Part shown: positions 1 to 7,030 of the stretch, piece by piece
Layout: every line of letters begins with the position of its first letter
Numbering within the stretch: position 1 is the first letter of the stretch
Origin: Calothrix sp. PCC 7716
Lineage (GTDB): Bacteria; Cyanobacteriota; Cyanobacteriia; Cyanobacteriales; Nostocaceae
NCBI RefSeq assembly: GCF_019977735.1
Contig: NZ_AP025018.1
Location: 6,638,580-6,702,579, forward strand
Direction: 5' to 3'
DNA length: 64,000 nucleotides
The notes under the pieces: generated by a model
What the model saw: the letters and a program-made list of their open reading frames with translations, nothing else
The model's database searches: none
What the model was told of the DNA's origin: nothing
Position numbers and translations under genes: made by a program

Positions 1-104
1 ATAATTTATCTACGACAATGTTCATGTCTCGCCCGTGAAATGTTCACCCAGTGTACGCTTATGTAATTTGAGCGGCAGCGAGTGGCGCCAATCATAGTAA
101 TGCT

Positions 105-1061
105 TTAACTATAACCATTTTCAGATGCTATTAATTCTAAAATATCGCGAGGCGTTTGTGGATTTACGGTAAGAGCCATATTTATAAAGTAATCATTTTT
201 AGCGGCTAAAGCTCTAAGAATATGTGACGGTGTTTTTTTATTAGCACCAATTATTGATAAAACTGATTCACATTCATCTTTTGCTAACAGTTCTAAAGTC
301 TTTATGTTAACGTTTGGGTTTCCTGCAATCACTTCTCTAAGATGTCTAGACTTGCTTTTAGCTAGTGAGTTTAATGTTTCTTCTGATGTATTTGTATTGC
401 TAGCAACACCAATGCGAATTTTGGAGTTTTTATCTTGAGCTAATAATGATAAAATATTCTTGGGTGTGTTAATATTTCTAGCAGTTGCTTCACGCACTTT
501 ATTATTTTCATCAAATGCTAATTTTTCTAAAATATGACCAGGTGTATTTTCGTTCGCTGCAACATTAGCTCGCACATCTGGGTTATCATCGTTTAAACAT
601 TGTTCTAATAAAAATGATGATTTTATTCCATAAGCAGCAGATTTACGAATTGATATATCATTATTATTTGCTCCCCATTCTTCAAAGAATAATGGAACAT
701 TATCCATCCCAAAAATTGTATAATTATCTAAACTAGTGTTATAAACTTCCTCAAGAAAGTAAGGATGTTCTAAAAGTATTAAACTCAAACTAACATTGTT
801 TAACACCTCAACAGGAAACAAATTAAATAGCTCTTTTAATATATCTGGTGGTGTATTGGGGTTTTTAGCAATCTTGCAGAGAATACTTTTCGACTTCTTA
901 TACTGCGGCGGCATTTCTTCCGAGCTTAAGTTCGCATCATAAAGCGAGTATATAAATTCTGATTTTTGTTTTAACGCTAACTCTCGCAGAACTTCTGCTG
1001 GTGTGTTCTCGTCTAATAGTAATTCCATATTGTTGCTCTTTTTAGGCGCCGTCACAATCAT
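105..1061 (-). CDS. Leucine-rich repeat variant (LRV) protein
   Basis: Protein of 318 residues made almost wholly of ~24-residue helical repeats with the pattern 'N.NTP..IL..LA.D....VR..VA', clearest from about residue 160 to the C-terminus (for example 'NTPGHILEKLA', 'NTPKNILSLLA', 'TPSHILRALA'). This matches the LRV/HEAT-like solenoid family, whose members serve as protein-interaction scaffolds; no catalytic motif is seen. The ATG at 1061 lacks a clear ribosome site; an internal ATG twelve codons in (1028) directly precedes the first repeat and is an alternative start. It stands alone, facing away from the next gene. The solenoid fold is fairly secure, the partner is unknown. Confidence 0.8.
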   Translation of the reverse strand: MIVTAPKKSNNMELLLDENTPAEVLRELALKQKSEFIYSLYDANLSSEEMPPQYKKSKSILCKIAKNPNTPPDILKELFNLFPVEVLNNVSLSLILLEHPYFLEEVYNTSLDNYTIFGMDNVPLFFEEWGANNNDISIRKSAAYGIKSSFLLEQCLNDDNPDVRANVAANENTPGHILEKLAFDENNKVREATARNINTPKNILSLLAQDKNSKIRIGVASNTNTSEETLNSLAKSKSRHLREVIAGNPNVNIKTLELLAKDECESVLSIIGANKKTPSHILRALAAKNDYFINMALTVNPQTPRDILELIASENGYS

Positions 1062-1419
1062 ACATGAACAACGCGCGTCTTTCTCATTTAAAGACGTTGT
1101 TGAAAGGTTATTTGTGATTTTTTTGAGTTAGCAGTATTTTTCTGATGTGACGCCAATACCTCTTAAAGTTATAAATGTAAATTTATATACTATATTCCAT
1201 CATGAGTATTGAGAAGCATCTGTAAACGCTGTTGGGATTATACGGACTGTTTTTATTTTAAATATAAGCATAAATTTATACTAATTTTGGAAATTAGTAC
1301 CGTATATACGACTAAATTTGTATGTGAGTCCGGCGTATAGTAAGCGTGATTAGTATAGATGCGACTTTACAGGCGCCAGTTCTAAACTAGTAGTTCACAT
1401 AACAAAAACATTAATTATC
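1062..1419. other. Intergenic region, no gene seen
   Basis: AT-rich spacer between divergent genes. It holds a small inverted repeat at about 1279-1297 (ACTAATTT, 3-nt loop, AAATTAGT) and the palindrome CGTATATACG just after it. These could be operator sites for either flanking gene, but this is only inference. Confidence 0.4.
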
Positions 1420-1833
1420 ATGTTACTAACTACTACCAACTCGGCTAAACACAAAGGCGCCTCGTCTCACTCTCTCAATTGGGATAATTTGAAGGATGCT
1501 TTACGTCCAAAAATAACCTATAGTCCAATCTTTGCTGCAATTGGTGGTGATGTACAAGCTGGTGTTTTTCTCTCATATGCTTATTACTGGACATTGAAAA
1601 CTAATGAACCATTAGGTTGGTTTAGTAAAACTAAGGAAGAATGGTTCAACGAAACTCAACTAACAAGGCGCCAGCTTGATACAATTGTTCAGCGTCTCGT
1701 TGGTTTGGAGCTTATATCTATTAAATATGATGGCGTACCTCGTAGAATTTTTTATCAATTAAATAAGGAAGCTATTGTTGATGCTATCTCTCGCTACTTA
1801 GAGTCGAGTGCTGAAGCCGATATCAGAATTTGA
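1420..1833 (+). CDS. Truncated copy of replication-initiator winged-helix domain
   Basis: 137 residues closely matching the N-terminal 130 residues of the larger protein encoded at 26207-27280: both share 'YSPIFAAIGGDVQAGVFLS', 'GWF.KTKEEWFNETQLTRRQ', 'GLISIK' and 'RLFY.LNKEAIV.AISRYL'. This part looks like the DnaD/phage replisome-organiser type winged helix that binds origin DNA. The C-terminal half of the long paralogue is missing; the reading frame ends shortly after 'SRYLES'. It may be a stable short relative that competes for the same DNA sites or simply a partial duplication. A perfect hairpin follows the stop codon. Homology to the paralogue is certain; a function alone is not. Confidence 0.75.
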   Translation: MLLTTTNSAKHKGASSHSLNWDNLKDALRPKITYSPIFAAIGGDVQAGVFLSYAYYWTLKTNEPLGWFSKTKEEWFNETQLTRRQLDTIVQRLVGLELISIKYDGVPRRIFYQLNKEAIVDAISRYLESSAEADIRI

Positions 1834-1876
1834 TTAGAACATTATTACTGGTTAACGATTATAGAATTTAGTTTAA

Positions 1877-1922
1877 TTAGGGTGCGTTTGTGTCCCTAAA
1901 AATGCTTTTAAACGCACCCTAA
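1877..1922. repeat. GTTAGGGTGCG hairpin element, solo copy
   Basis: Perfect 13-bp inverted repeat TTAGGGTGCGTTT / AAACGCACCCTAA around a 20-nt loop containing CTAAAAATGC. It lies 44 bp after the preceding gene and belongs to the hairpin family that also occurs at 2357, 2771, 2887, 3003, 48531, 63576 and 63693. It could end transcription, but there is no T-tract. Confidence 0.8.
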
Positions 1923-1964
1923 TAATTGTGTTGTCGAAGCGCCTTATAAGCATAAAAATCATTT

Positions 1965-2225
1965 TCAAGTATCGAAGTTAACATCAAAATCAATACCGAG
2001 TACTTTTTCAATCTTGCGAAGTGTTTCCTCTGGTAATGCATTTCTAACTTTTTCTGCCTCGATATCGTACCAATGAACACGAGATAACCCAGCAAGCGCG
2101 CAAATCACCTCAAGCGGGCGCCCGTCAGCAATTCTTGCCTCTTTAATACGCTGTCCCAACCCTGAAGTTTCTCTATCTATAGTACGTCTGACCTTCATTT
2201 TTACTTTTAACATAGCCGCTAACAC
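1965..2225 (-). CDS. XRE-family helix-turn-helix regulator
   Basis: 86 residues with an XRE/Cro-type helix-turn-helix: 'LGQRIKEARIADGRPLEVICALAGLSRVHWYDIEAEKV...LPEETLRKIEKVLGIDFDV' spans roughly residues 22-80. Such proteins are small DNA-binding repressors, often of phage or plasmid genes. The start is uncertain: Met1, Met5 or Met10 are all possible and none has a strong ribosome site. It is divergent from the next gene to the right, so the 2226-2460 region with its hairpin at 2357-2404 could be its operator region. Domain call is confident; target is unknown. Confidence 0.75.
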   Translation of the reverse strand: MLAAMLKVKMKVRRTIDRETSGLGQRIKEARIADGRPLEVICALAGLSRVHWYDIEAEKVRNALPEETLRKIEKVLGIDFDVNFDT

Positions 2226-2356
2226 TCCAAAGTTAAACTATTTGCCATGTTGTCATTGTAAGACGTTAGCTTACATCTTACAATAATGTTATCCAGTATT
2301 TACTTATTCGTTTAATGATGCGCTTTTTGTAGCGGCGCCGAACTCTAACACGAGTT

Positions 2357-2404
2357 GTTAGGGTGCGCTTGACATGCCTTAATTGCTGATGACCGCACCC
2401 TAAC
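2357..2404. repeat. GTTAGGGTGCG hairpin element, solo copy
   Basis: Inverted repeat with an 11-bp perfect stem GTTAGGGTGCG / CGCACCCTAAC, same family as 1877-1922. It sits directly upstream of the gene at 2463 and a short open frame starting at 2408. Confidence 0.8.
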
Positions 2405-2462
2405 AATATGAGTAAGTCTTCTGGAGGTGAAATGTACTAAACCGCGCGCGCGTCTATCTTAT

Positions 2463-2759
2463 ATGTCAAAGCGTAAAAAACCAGAGTCAGAACCAACGGT
2501 AGAAGGCATATTACAACAAGCAGGACAGCTGTCTAAGGTCGAGCGACTTGATTTACTTGTAGGACTAAAAGCGTTAATCGAAGCAATTGATAGTGAAGAA
2601 GAGGAAGAGGATATACAGGAATCACGTCCAGAATGCGGTTCTCGTGGTGGCGCCAGAATTGAATGGAAAATTATAAACGGTTATGGACCATATCCATATC
2701 TAAGGTTTCGGCATGATGGTAAGTACCGGAGCTACTATATCAAGGGTTTGAGCAAATAG
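2463..2759 (+). CDS. Small hypothetical protein, basic C-terminal domain
   Basis: 98 residues from the ATG at 2463. The N-terminal half is a helical segment ('VEGILQQAGQLSKVERLDLLVGLKALIEAI') followed by an acidic run (SEEEEEDIQE) and a C-terminal module 'IEWKIINGYGPYPYLRFRHDGKYRSYYIKG', which looks like a small beta-rich nucleic-acid-binding fold. Upstream, GGAGGTG at 2423-2429 is followed by a ten-codon open frame (2408-2440) ending in ATG-TAC-TAA; a GTG at 2427 is in frame with this gene but overlaps that ribosome site. I prefer 2463 because the protein then begins with the usual 'MSK.KK' start. No function is assigned. Confidence 0.6.
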   Translation: MSKRKKPESEPTVEGILQQAGQLSKVERLDLLVGLKALIEAIDSEEEEEDIQESRPECGSRGGARIEWKIINGYGPYPYLRFRHDGKYRSYYIKGLSK

Positions 2760-2770
2760 ATTCAGTTCTA

Positions 2771-3049
2771 TTAGGGTGCGTTGACGTGTTCATAAATGCC
2801 CTTGTATGCACCCTAATAAATTTATGGCTCCTAAAATCATACGAACATCAGTACTTAATAACCTTGGTAATGTGCTGTTTGGGGTTGTTAGGGTGCTATA
2901 CATCTATAAAAATGACCTTGAACGCACCCTAAGTAATTAGTGGGCGCCTAGATAATGCGAACATAAGTACTTAAAAATCTTGGTACTATTGGCTTTATGG
3001 TTGTTAGGGTGCGCTCATGCCTCTATAAATGCTTCTAAATGCACCCTAA
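2771..3049. repeat. Tandem ~116-bp repeat with three hairpins
   Basis: Three hairpins at 2771-2816, 2887-2932 and 3003-3049 start with (G)TTAGGGTGC and end with GCACCCTAA. Their starts are 117 and 116 bp apart. The spacers match: each has a G(G)(C/T)(G/T)CC-TAAAAT-like box, then GCGAACATAAGTACTTAA and a TTGGTA box. Loops share 'ATNTNTAAAAATG'. The same unit is tandem again at 63576-63740. No protein is encoded. Just after the array, the sequence TTACAGGCGCCTGTTT after a G-run occurs twice (3079-3125, 3232-3272). Confidence 0.85.
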
Positions 3050-3295
3050 TAAATTCACAGCGATTGGTACTCGTGTTCTGATTTATTAAGGGGGGTTAGG
3101 GAAGAAAATTACAGGCGCCTGTTTTCTTGTTTCCTACCTATAAGACGATAACCAAGGAGAAACCCGTGAATTTTTTGAGTTATGCCCTGTTTTGTCACTC
3201 CCAAGCGCTTACCAGTAACTAGTACATAAAGCCTGATTCATTAAGGGGGAATTACAGGCGCCTGTTTAACCCTTATACTTACATATAGTTATGTG

Positions 3296-4336
3296 ATGAT
3301 ATATATGCTTGCAGGCGCCGCTCTACGCAAAACATCTACTGGTTATGAGTTCTCCTCAGAATACGCATTGGAAGAGTTTGTATGGAATAATTTAGAACAA
3401 TTGTTTCAACTTAAACCTGTTGCACGCCAACATGCAGCTTCATGGGAATTCTGCGACATCCTCGCTGTACATAACAAACAGTTATCAATACTTGAACTGA
3501 AAAACACCGAAGATAGGTATGTTGTCCAGCAACTAACACGCTACTACGATAATTTACTGGATACTAAACCGTTTGCACAACAAATAGATTACAACTTACC
3601 AGTAAAATTAATAGCCCTGGCGCCTGTTTTTCATCGACATAATTATATTGACCGTAAGCATTGCAAGCTAGATATAGATTTTTTACAAATTACAGTTACC
3701 CAGAAGTTAGAAGATTTTTATTTGCAACTAACGGATGCTGATACTAATGTTCGCAACGAAATTTTAATTCCTTATCAGCAGCTTGATATTAACACCACAT
3801 CCAGTAATGTTCCGGCGCCTCCGCAGTTACTGTTGGATTCGTTGGGCGCCGTTCCTGCTGATGAACAAATCGCAATACTCAAGATGCGTGAGAGGATTTT
3901 GGGTTTTGACGCGCGGGTAAAAGAGGATGTCGAAGCTAAAAAGATTCTTCGTTACAGTGGTAAGGGTAAAATAGTTGCTGAAATATGTTTTGATAAAAAA
4001 GCTAATAAACCTGTTGTGTTTTTATGGTTGCCTATTCCAAGTTCACTATTCGGCAATAATAAAGAGCAAGTTAGTAGAGTTAGATTATGGATTGAAGGCG
4101 CCTGTATAACTCATGTTGCTCATATTCCTAACGGTCTTGGAAAAATGAAACTTCAGTCTGAATGGGATTTAATACCAGCAGATAAACGACCTGTATTAAT
4201 GCAAAGCCTCTCGTACAAATCTTTAATCCCTGTTCCAATTCACTGGTATAGTAGCTTGAGAGAAAGTTGTAACATTTCTAATTCTCTTGAATTTATGGTT
4301 GATTTAGCTTTATCTAGATGGCTTGCTCGAATATGA
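3296..4336 (+). CDS. PD-(D/E)XK nuclease, NucS-like N-terminal domain
   Basis: About 346 residues. The N-terminal 110 residues carry the PD-(D/E)XK nuclease pattern: a first-helix Glu in 'ALEEFVWNNLEQLF' (near 28), Asp in 'EFCDILAV' (near 55), 'ILELKN' giving E-x-K (near 68-70), and a following Q-x3-Y in 'VVQQLTRYYD'. This resembles endonuclease NucS/DUF91 proteins that cut DNA in repair or defence. The C-terminal two thirds (from about residue 170) is not recognised. ATG 3296 follows a GTG at 3293; a further ATG at 3305 is possible; no ribosome site is clear. It is not next to a methyltransferase, so a restriction role is not indicated. Seven GGCGCC sites lie in the gene, suggesting long residence. 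Confidence 0.65.
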   Translation: MIYMLAGAALRKTSTGYEFSSEYALEEFVWNNLEQLFQLKPVARQHAASWEFCDILAVHNKQLSILELKNTEDRYVVQQLTRYYDNLLDTKPFAQQIDYNLPVKLIALAPVFHRHNYIDRKHCKLDIDFLQITVTQKLEDFYLQLTDADTNVRNEILIPYQQLDINTTSSNVPAPPQLLLDSLGAVPADEQIAILKMRERILGFDARVKEDVEAKKILRYSGKGKIVAEICFDKKANKPVVFLWLPIPSSLFGNNKEQVSRVRLWIEGACITHVAHIPNGLGKMKLQSEWDLIPADKRPVLMQSLSYKSLIPVPIHWYSSLRESCNISNSLEFMVDLALSRWLARI

Positions 4337-4411
4337 GATACTTAAATTTATAAGGCGCCGATACCTAGATATCCAAATATTTAAACGTTTTAAGGAGCTT
4401 AACTAAGAAAT

Positions 4412-4708
4412 ATGAGTAACGAATTTGAATCATTAAACGATGAAGAAATTGTATCTATTAATAATCAACAAGTTGGACGTTTTATCGGCATACAATCAAA
4501 TGGTTTTACTGAATCCCAACTAAAAGTAGAACAATTTAGGAAAGTTATTACTAGAAAGTTAGATATTAAGGATGCTCAAAATAATACTTTGTTTGGGAAA
4601 GGTATAAACTGTCAGGTCATGAAATTTGGTAGTTCTGGTTGGCAAGCTGGAAAGCTCAAAGCCACATTAGTTTTAGAATTTTGTCCAGATGAACCACCTT
4701 CAACCTAA
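4412..4708 (+). CDS. KGK domain protein
   Basis: 98 residues matching the cyanobacterial KGK domain family: 'LNDEEIVSINN...' at the start and the diagnostic 'LFGKGINCQVMKFGSSGWQAGKLKA' near residues 60-84, ending with an acidic/proline tail. The family's role is unknown. An AAGGAG box is about 16 nt before the ATG. It follows the nuclease gene by 75 bp on the same strand and could be co-transcribed. Confidence 0.8.
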   Translation: MSNEFESLNDEEIVSINNQQVGRFIGIQSNGFTESQLKVEQFRKVITRKLDIKDAQNNTLFGKGINCQVMKFGSSGWQAGKLKATLVLEFCPDEPPST

Positions 4709-5068
4709 TGTTGAGTATTGATATCAAGCTCAAAGTTTTTTAACAACAGGTGCCCACACTCATAAACATCTAGATACTTATAACAGGCGCCCACAATTAT
4801 AAGTATCTAAGTACTTAATATAGGCGCCGCTACGAAGGAGTGATAAAGTAATTGATGTGGAGCAGTAGTAAAAACAAGCGCGAACAACAAGATTTTAAAA
4901 GCCCAAGTCTTTGTTGTTCGCGTTTGATGATTATATAGCTATTAATACAACGTTGGTTGTTGGCGCCACTAACTTCATAGTGCGGGAAAACAGCGTTTAC
5001 GTTCAAAGAAAGCTACCCTGCGGGATAACTCCGAAGGGCGCGCATGAACATTCAGTTCATAACGCAAT
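4709..5068. other. Intergenic DNA with short repeats, no convincing gene
   Basis: Contains three GGCGCC or GGTGCC sites separated by variants of 'TAAGTATCTAAGTACTTA', and the tail 'GGGAAAACAGCGTTTACGTTC' that recurs around the window. A 60-codon open frame here translates only the repeat DNA and is not called. Confidence 0.5.
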
Positions 5069-5800
5069 TTACTTCAATTTTTCTATTTGCTGAAGTGCAG
5101 AATATCGAGATTGTTTAGTGTAAGGTAAATTAGGATTGATGAAAAGAGCTTTATCGTAGGATGCAACTGCCTCTTCTAATTTTCTTAAATCATATGGCGC
5201 CACACTTCCCATTCCATGCAACAAAACACCTCGCTTGTGCCAAATTTCGTATGATAATGGGTTTATTTCTAGGGCTTTATCATAAGCTGCAATTGCTTCT
5301 TCAAATTTTCTTAATTCAAGTAGCACAATACCGCGCATAAACCAAGATAGGTATGATAACGGTTCTATTTCTACAACTGTATCAAAGGATTTGAACGCTT
5401 CATCAGTTCTTTCTAATTCCAGTAATACAATACCGCGCATAAACCAAGCATCGGATAATAATGGTTTTATATTTATAGCTTTATTAAAGGACGTAACAGA
5501 TTCTCTCAATCTACCACTCCTCAGTAGGATATCACCATGTATATACCAAGATAGGTATGATAATGGTTCTATTTCTAAACTTTTGTTAATAGATATGAGA
5601 GCTTTTTCTAACTTATTTAACTTAGACAGTATAATGCCTTTACCGTACCAAGCCATATAAAAATTAGGCTGAATTTCTATAGCTTTTTCATAATATGTAA
5701 GAGCGTCTTCAAATTTCCCTAACATATATAGCTCATAACCTCGATTGTACCAAGCTTCATATCCTTGAAACTTATTTTTTAAATTCATACTTTGAAACAT
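5069..5800 (-). CDS. Tetratricopeptide repeat (TPR) protein
   Basis: 243 residues built of six to seven consecutive 34-residue TPR units (for example 'AWYNRGYELYMLGKFEDALTYYEKAIEIQP', 'SWFMRGIVLLELRKFEEAIAAYDKALEINP'). Several units are nearly identical at the DNA level, showing recent internal duplication. A six-residue insertion with 'GSVAP' coded by a GGCGCC site interrupts the last complete unit. TPR solenoids mediate protein-protein contacts; no enzyme domain or signal peptide is attached. Start ATG at 5800; no strong ribosome site. It stands alone. Confidence 0.85.
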   Translation of the reverse strand: MFQSMNLKNKFQGYEAWYNRGYELYMLGKFEDALTYYEKAIEIQPNFYMAWYGKGIILSKLNKLEKALISINKSLEIEPLSYLSWYIHGDILLRSGRLRESVTSFNKAINIKPLLSDAWFMRGIVLLELERTDEAFKSFDTVVEIEPLSYLSWFMRGIVLLELRKFEEAIAAYDKALEINPLSYEIWHKRGVLLHGMGSVAPYDLRKLEEAVASYDKALFINPNLPYTKQSRYSALQQIEKLK

Positions 5801-6002
5801 ATAAAGGTCAAATTATATGTTAATTTACGGTGCTTGTAATCGTAAACGCTCAAAATACTTAAATTCAAGTTGCTCGGTGCCCGAAACGTTATGAGTTACA
5901 AAATGAAGCTTTTAGTTATGCTTCAGCATTCCAGGCACCACTCGTTTCACTCAAATTACCTTCGGTAATTTGAACGAAGTGAGTGGCGCCGTTCTCTCAT
6001 GT
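5801..6002. repeat. Dispersed repeat with small palindrome
   Basis: Near 5953-5973 is the inverted repeat CAAATTACC-ttc-GGTAATTTG, followed by 'GAAGTGAGTGGCGCC'. The latter string recurs at about 36245 and 17968, always ending on GGCGCC. No gene is seen. Confidence 0.5.
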
Positions 6003-6350
6003 TTATTTAACTAGTTCAAGCAAACCGGACATGGATAATACTTTGTCAGTCCAAGTTGCACTAGTTTCGGCAACTTTTAATAGTTCAGCTTCAAGTCCTG
6101 TAATGGTTAACCAATTATGGCGCCAAGAAAGTAGTTGTTTATGAAGCTCATTAAATTCTGCATTTTCTTGCTGTAACAACGAAACATAAAGTATACTCTC
6201 GTCGAGGATGACCGAAGCTACCTCATGATTTACGCTACCCAAAAGTAACCACCCTTTAAAGCGTGATAACCCGGAGGCAAGCTCGCCCAGTTGCTTTTGA
6301 CGACTAAGACGTAAAAATGATTTCTCAATTAAATTCCAATCTGGCATCAT
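6003..6350 (-). CDS. Hypothetical protein, all-helical
   Basis: 115 residues, predicted mostly helical, with no signal peptide, cysteine pair or recognisable motif. It reads left from 6350 with an ATG-ATG start. Codon use and a GGCGCC within the gene resemble its neighbours. It lies between the TPR gene and the small paralogue of the ParB-like C-terminal domain, all on the minus strand, but spacers of over 100 bp argue against a tight operon. Not recognised. Confidence 0.5.
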   Translation of the reverse strand: MMPDWNLIEKSFLRLSRQKQLGELASGLSRFKGWLLLGSVNHEVASVILDESILYVSLLQQENAEFNELHKQLLSWRHNWLTITGLEAELLKVAETSATWTDKVLSMSGLLELVK

Positions 6351-6468
6351 AAATATCTAGGTACTTGAATTGCAGGCGCCTGCCCTATAGAAGTTGTCAC
6401 AGAAAGCGACGACCTGAACATATCAACATAAGTATTAATATTGGCGCCGTTCCACCGTTCAACATTTG

Positions 6469-6903
6469 TTAAATTACTTTAAAATGTGAACGTTTTACTT
6501 CACGCAGGCTATCATCAAAGTGTAATTCAATACTATCAACAAAAGCAACTTCTTGCCTGGTTAAGTCAGGAAACTTAAGTGCATGTTCAAACGTAACCAT
6601 AAGCGGGTAAACATCGGAATATTTATCCATTAATGCAAAAATTCTCTTACGGATTTGTGCTTCTGAGTCAGCAATTAATTTTGCGTGTATGTCTCCTGGG
6701 TGTAAATTAACAACGACCAGGCGCCTGTTTGTAATATTTCTAAATCCAAACACTACGTACTCTTCAGTGATATCTATTACACGACCGATTGAACTATAAT
6801 TATTTGGTATGGTTTCCTTTGCAAAGCTGTAAACATCCCACAGCTTGTATTTACTAAAAGGATTACGCTTACTACTATTGGATAAGTCAATTACTTTTCC
6901 CAT
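6469..6903 (-). CDS. Stand-alone copy of ParB-like protein C-terminal domain
   Basis: 144 residues nearly colinear with the last ~140 residues of the ParB-like protein at 7031-8308: shared 'RNPF..YK.WDVY.F..E', 'GRIIDIT.E.VVFGFRN', 'RL.VV.L.P..I.A.L.AD.E.Q.R.RIF..M.KYSDV.P', 'LP.LT.QEV.F.D.IE.H.D'. The true start is taken as ATG 6903, with GAGGTG eight bases before it. The domain is unknown; being found both alone and fused to a ParB/sulfiredoxin-type nuclease fold suggests it binds the ParB-like protein or a common partner. Paralogy is directly visible; role is inference. Confidence 0.7.
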   Translation of the reverse strand: MGKVIDLSNSSKRNPFSKYKLWDVYSFAKETIPNNYSSIGRVIDITEEYVVFGFRNITNRRLVVVNLHPGDIHAKLIADSEAQIRKRIFALMDKYSDVYPLMVTFEHALKFPDLTRQEVAFVDSIELHFDDSLREVKRSHFKVI

Positions 6904-7030
6904 GATTAGCACACCTCATTATCTTTAGATATTAATAGTTTGATTGTAATATTTATTGCATTTATCTGTATCAAGACAGTTTACAAGTAGGGGGAAGGCG
7001 CCACTCGCTGCGCCTTACAATTTAATACTG

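Noticed and set aside
2771-3049. Hairpins resembling integron attC sites (GTTAGGG ... CCCTAAC)
   Set aside because: The 7-bp ends do not fit GTTRRRY, there is no integron integrase, and the units do not enclose gene cassettes.
4911-5093. 60-codon plus-strand frame
   Set aside because: Built from dispersed repeat DNA, no ribosome site, and it runs into the TPR gene.
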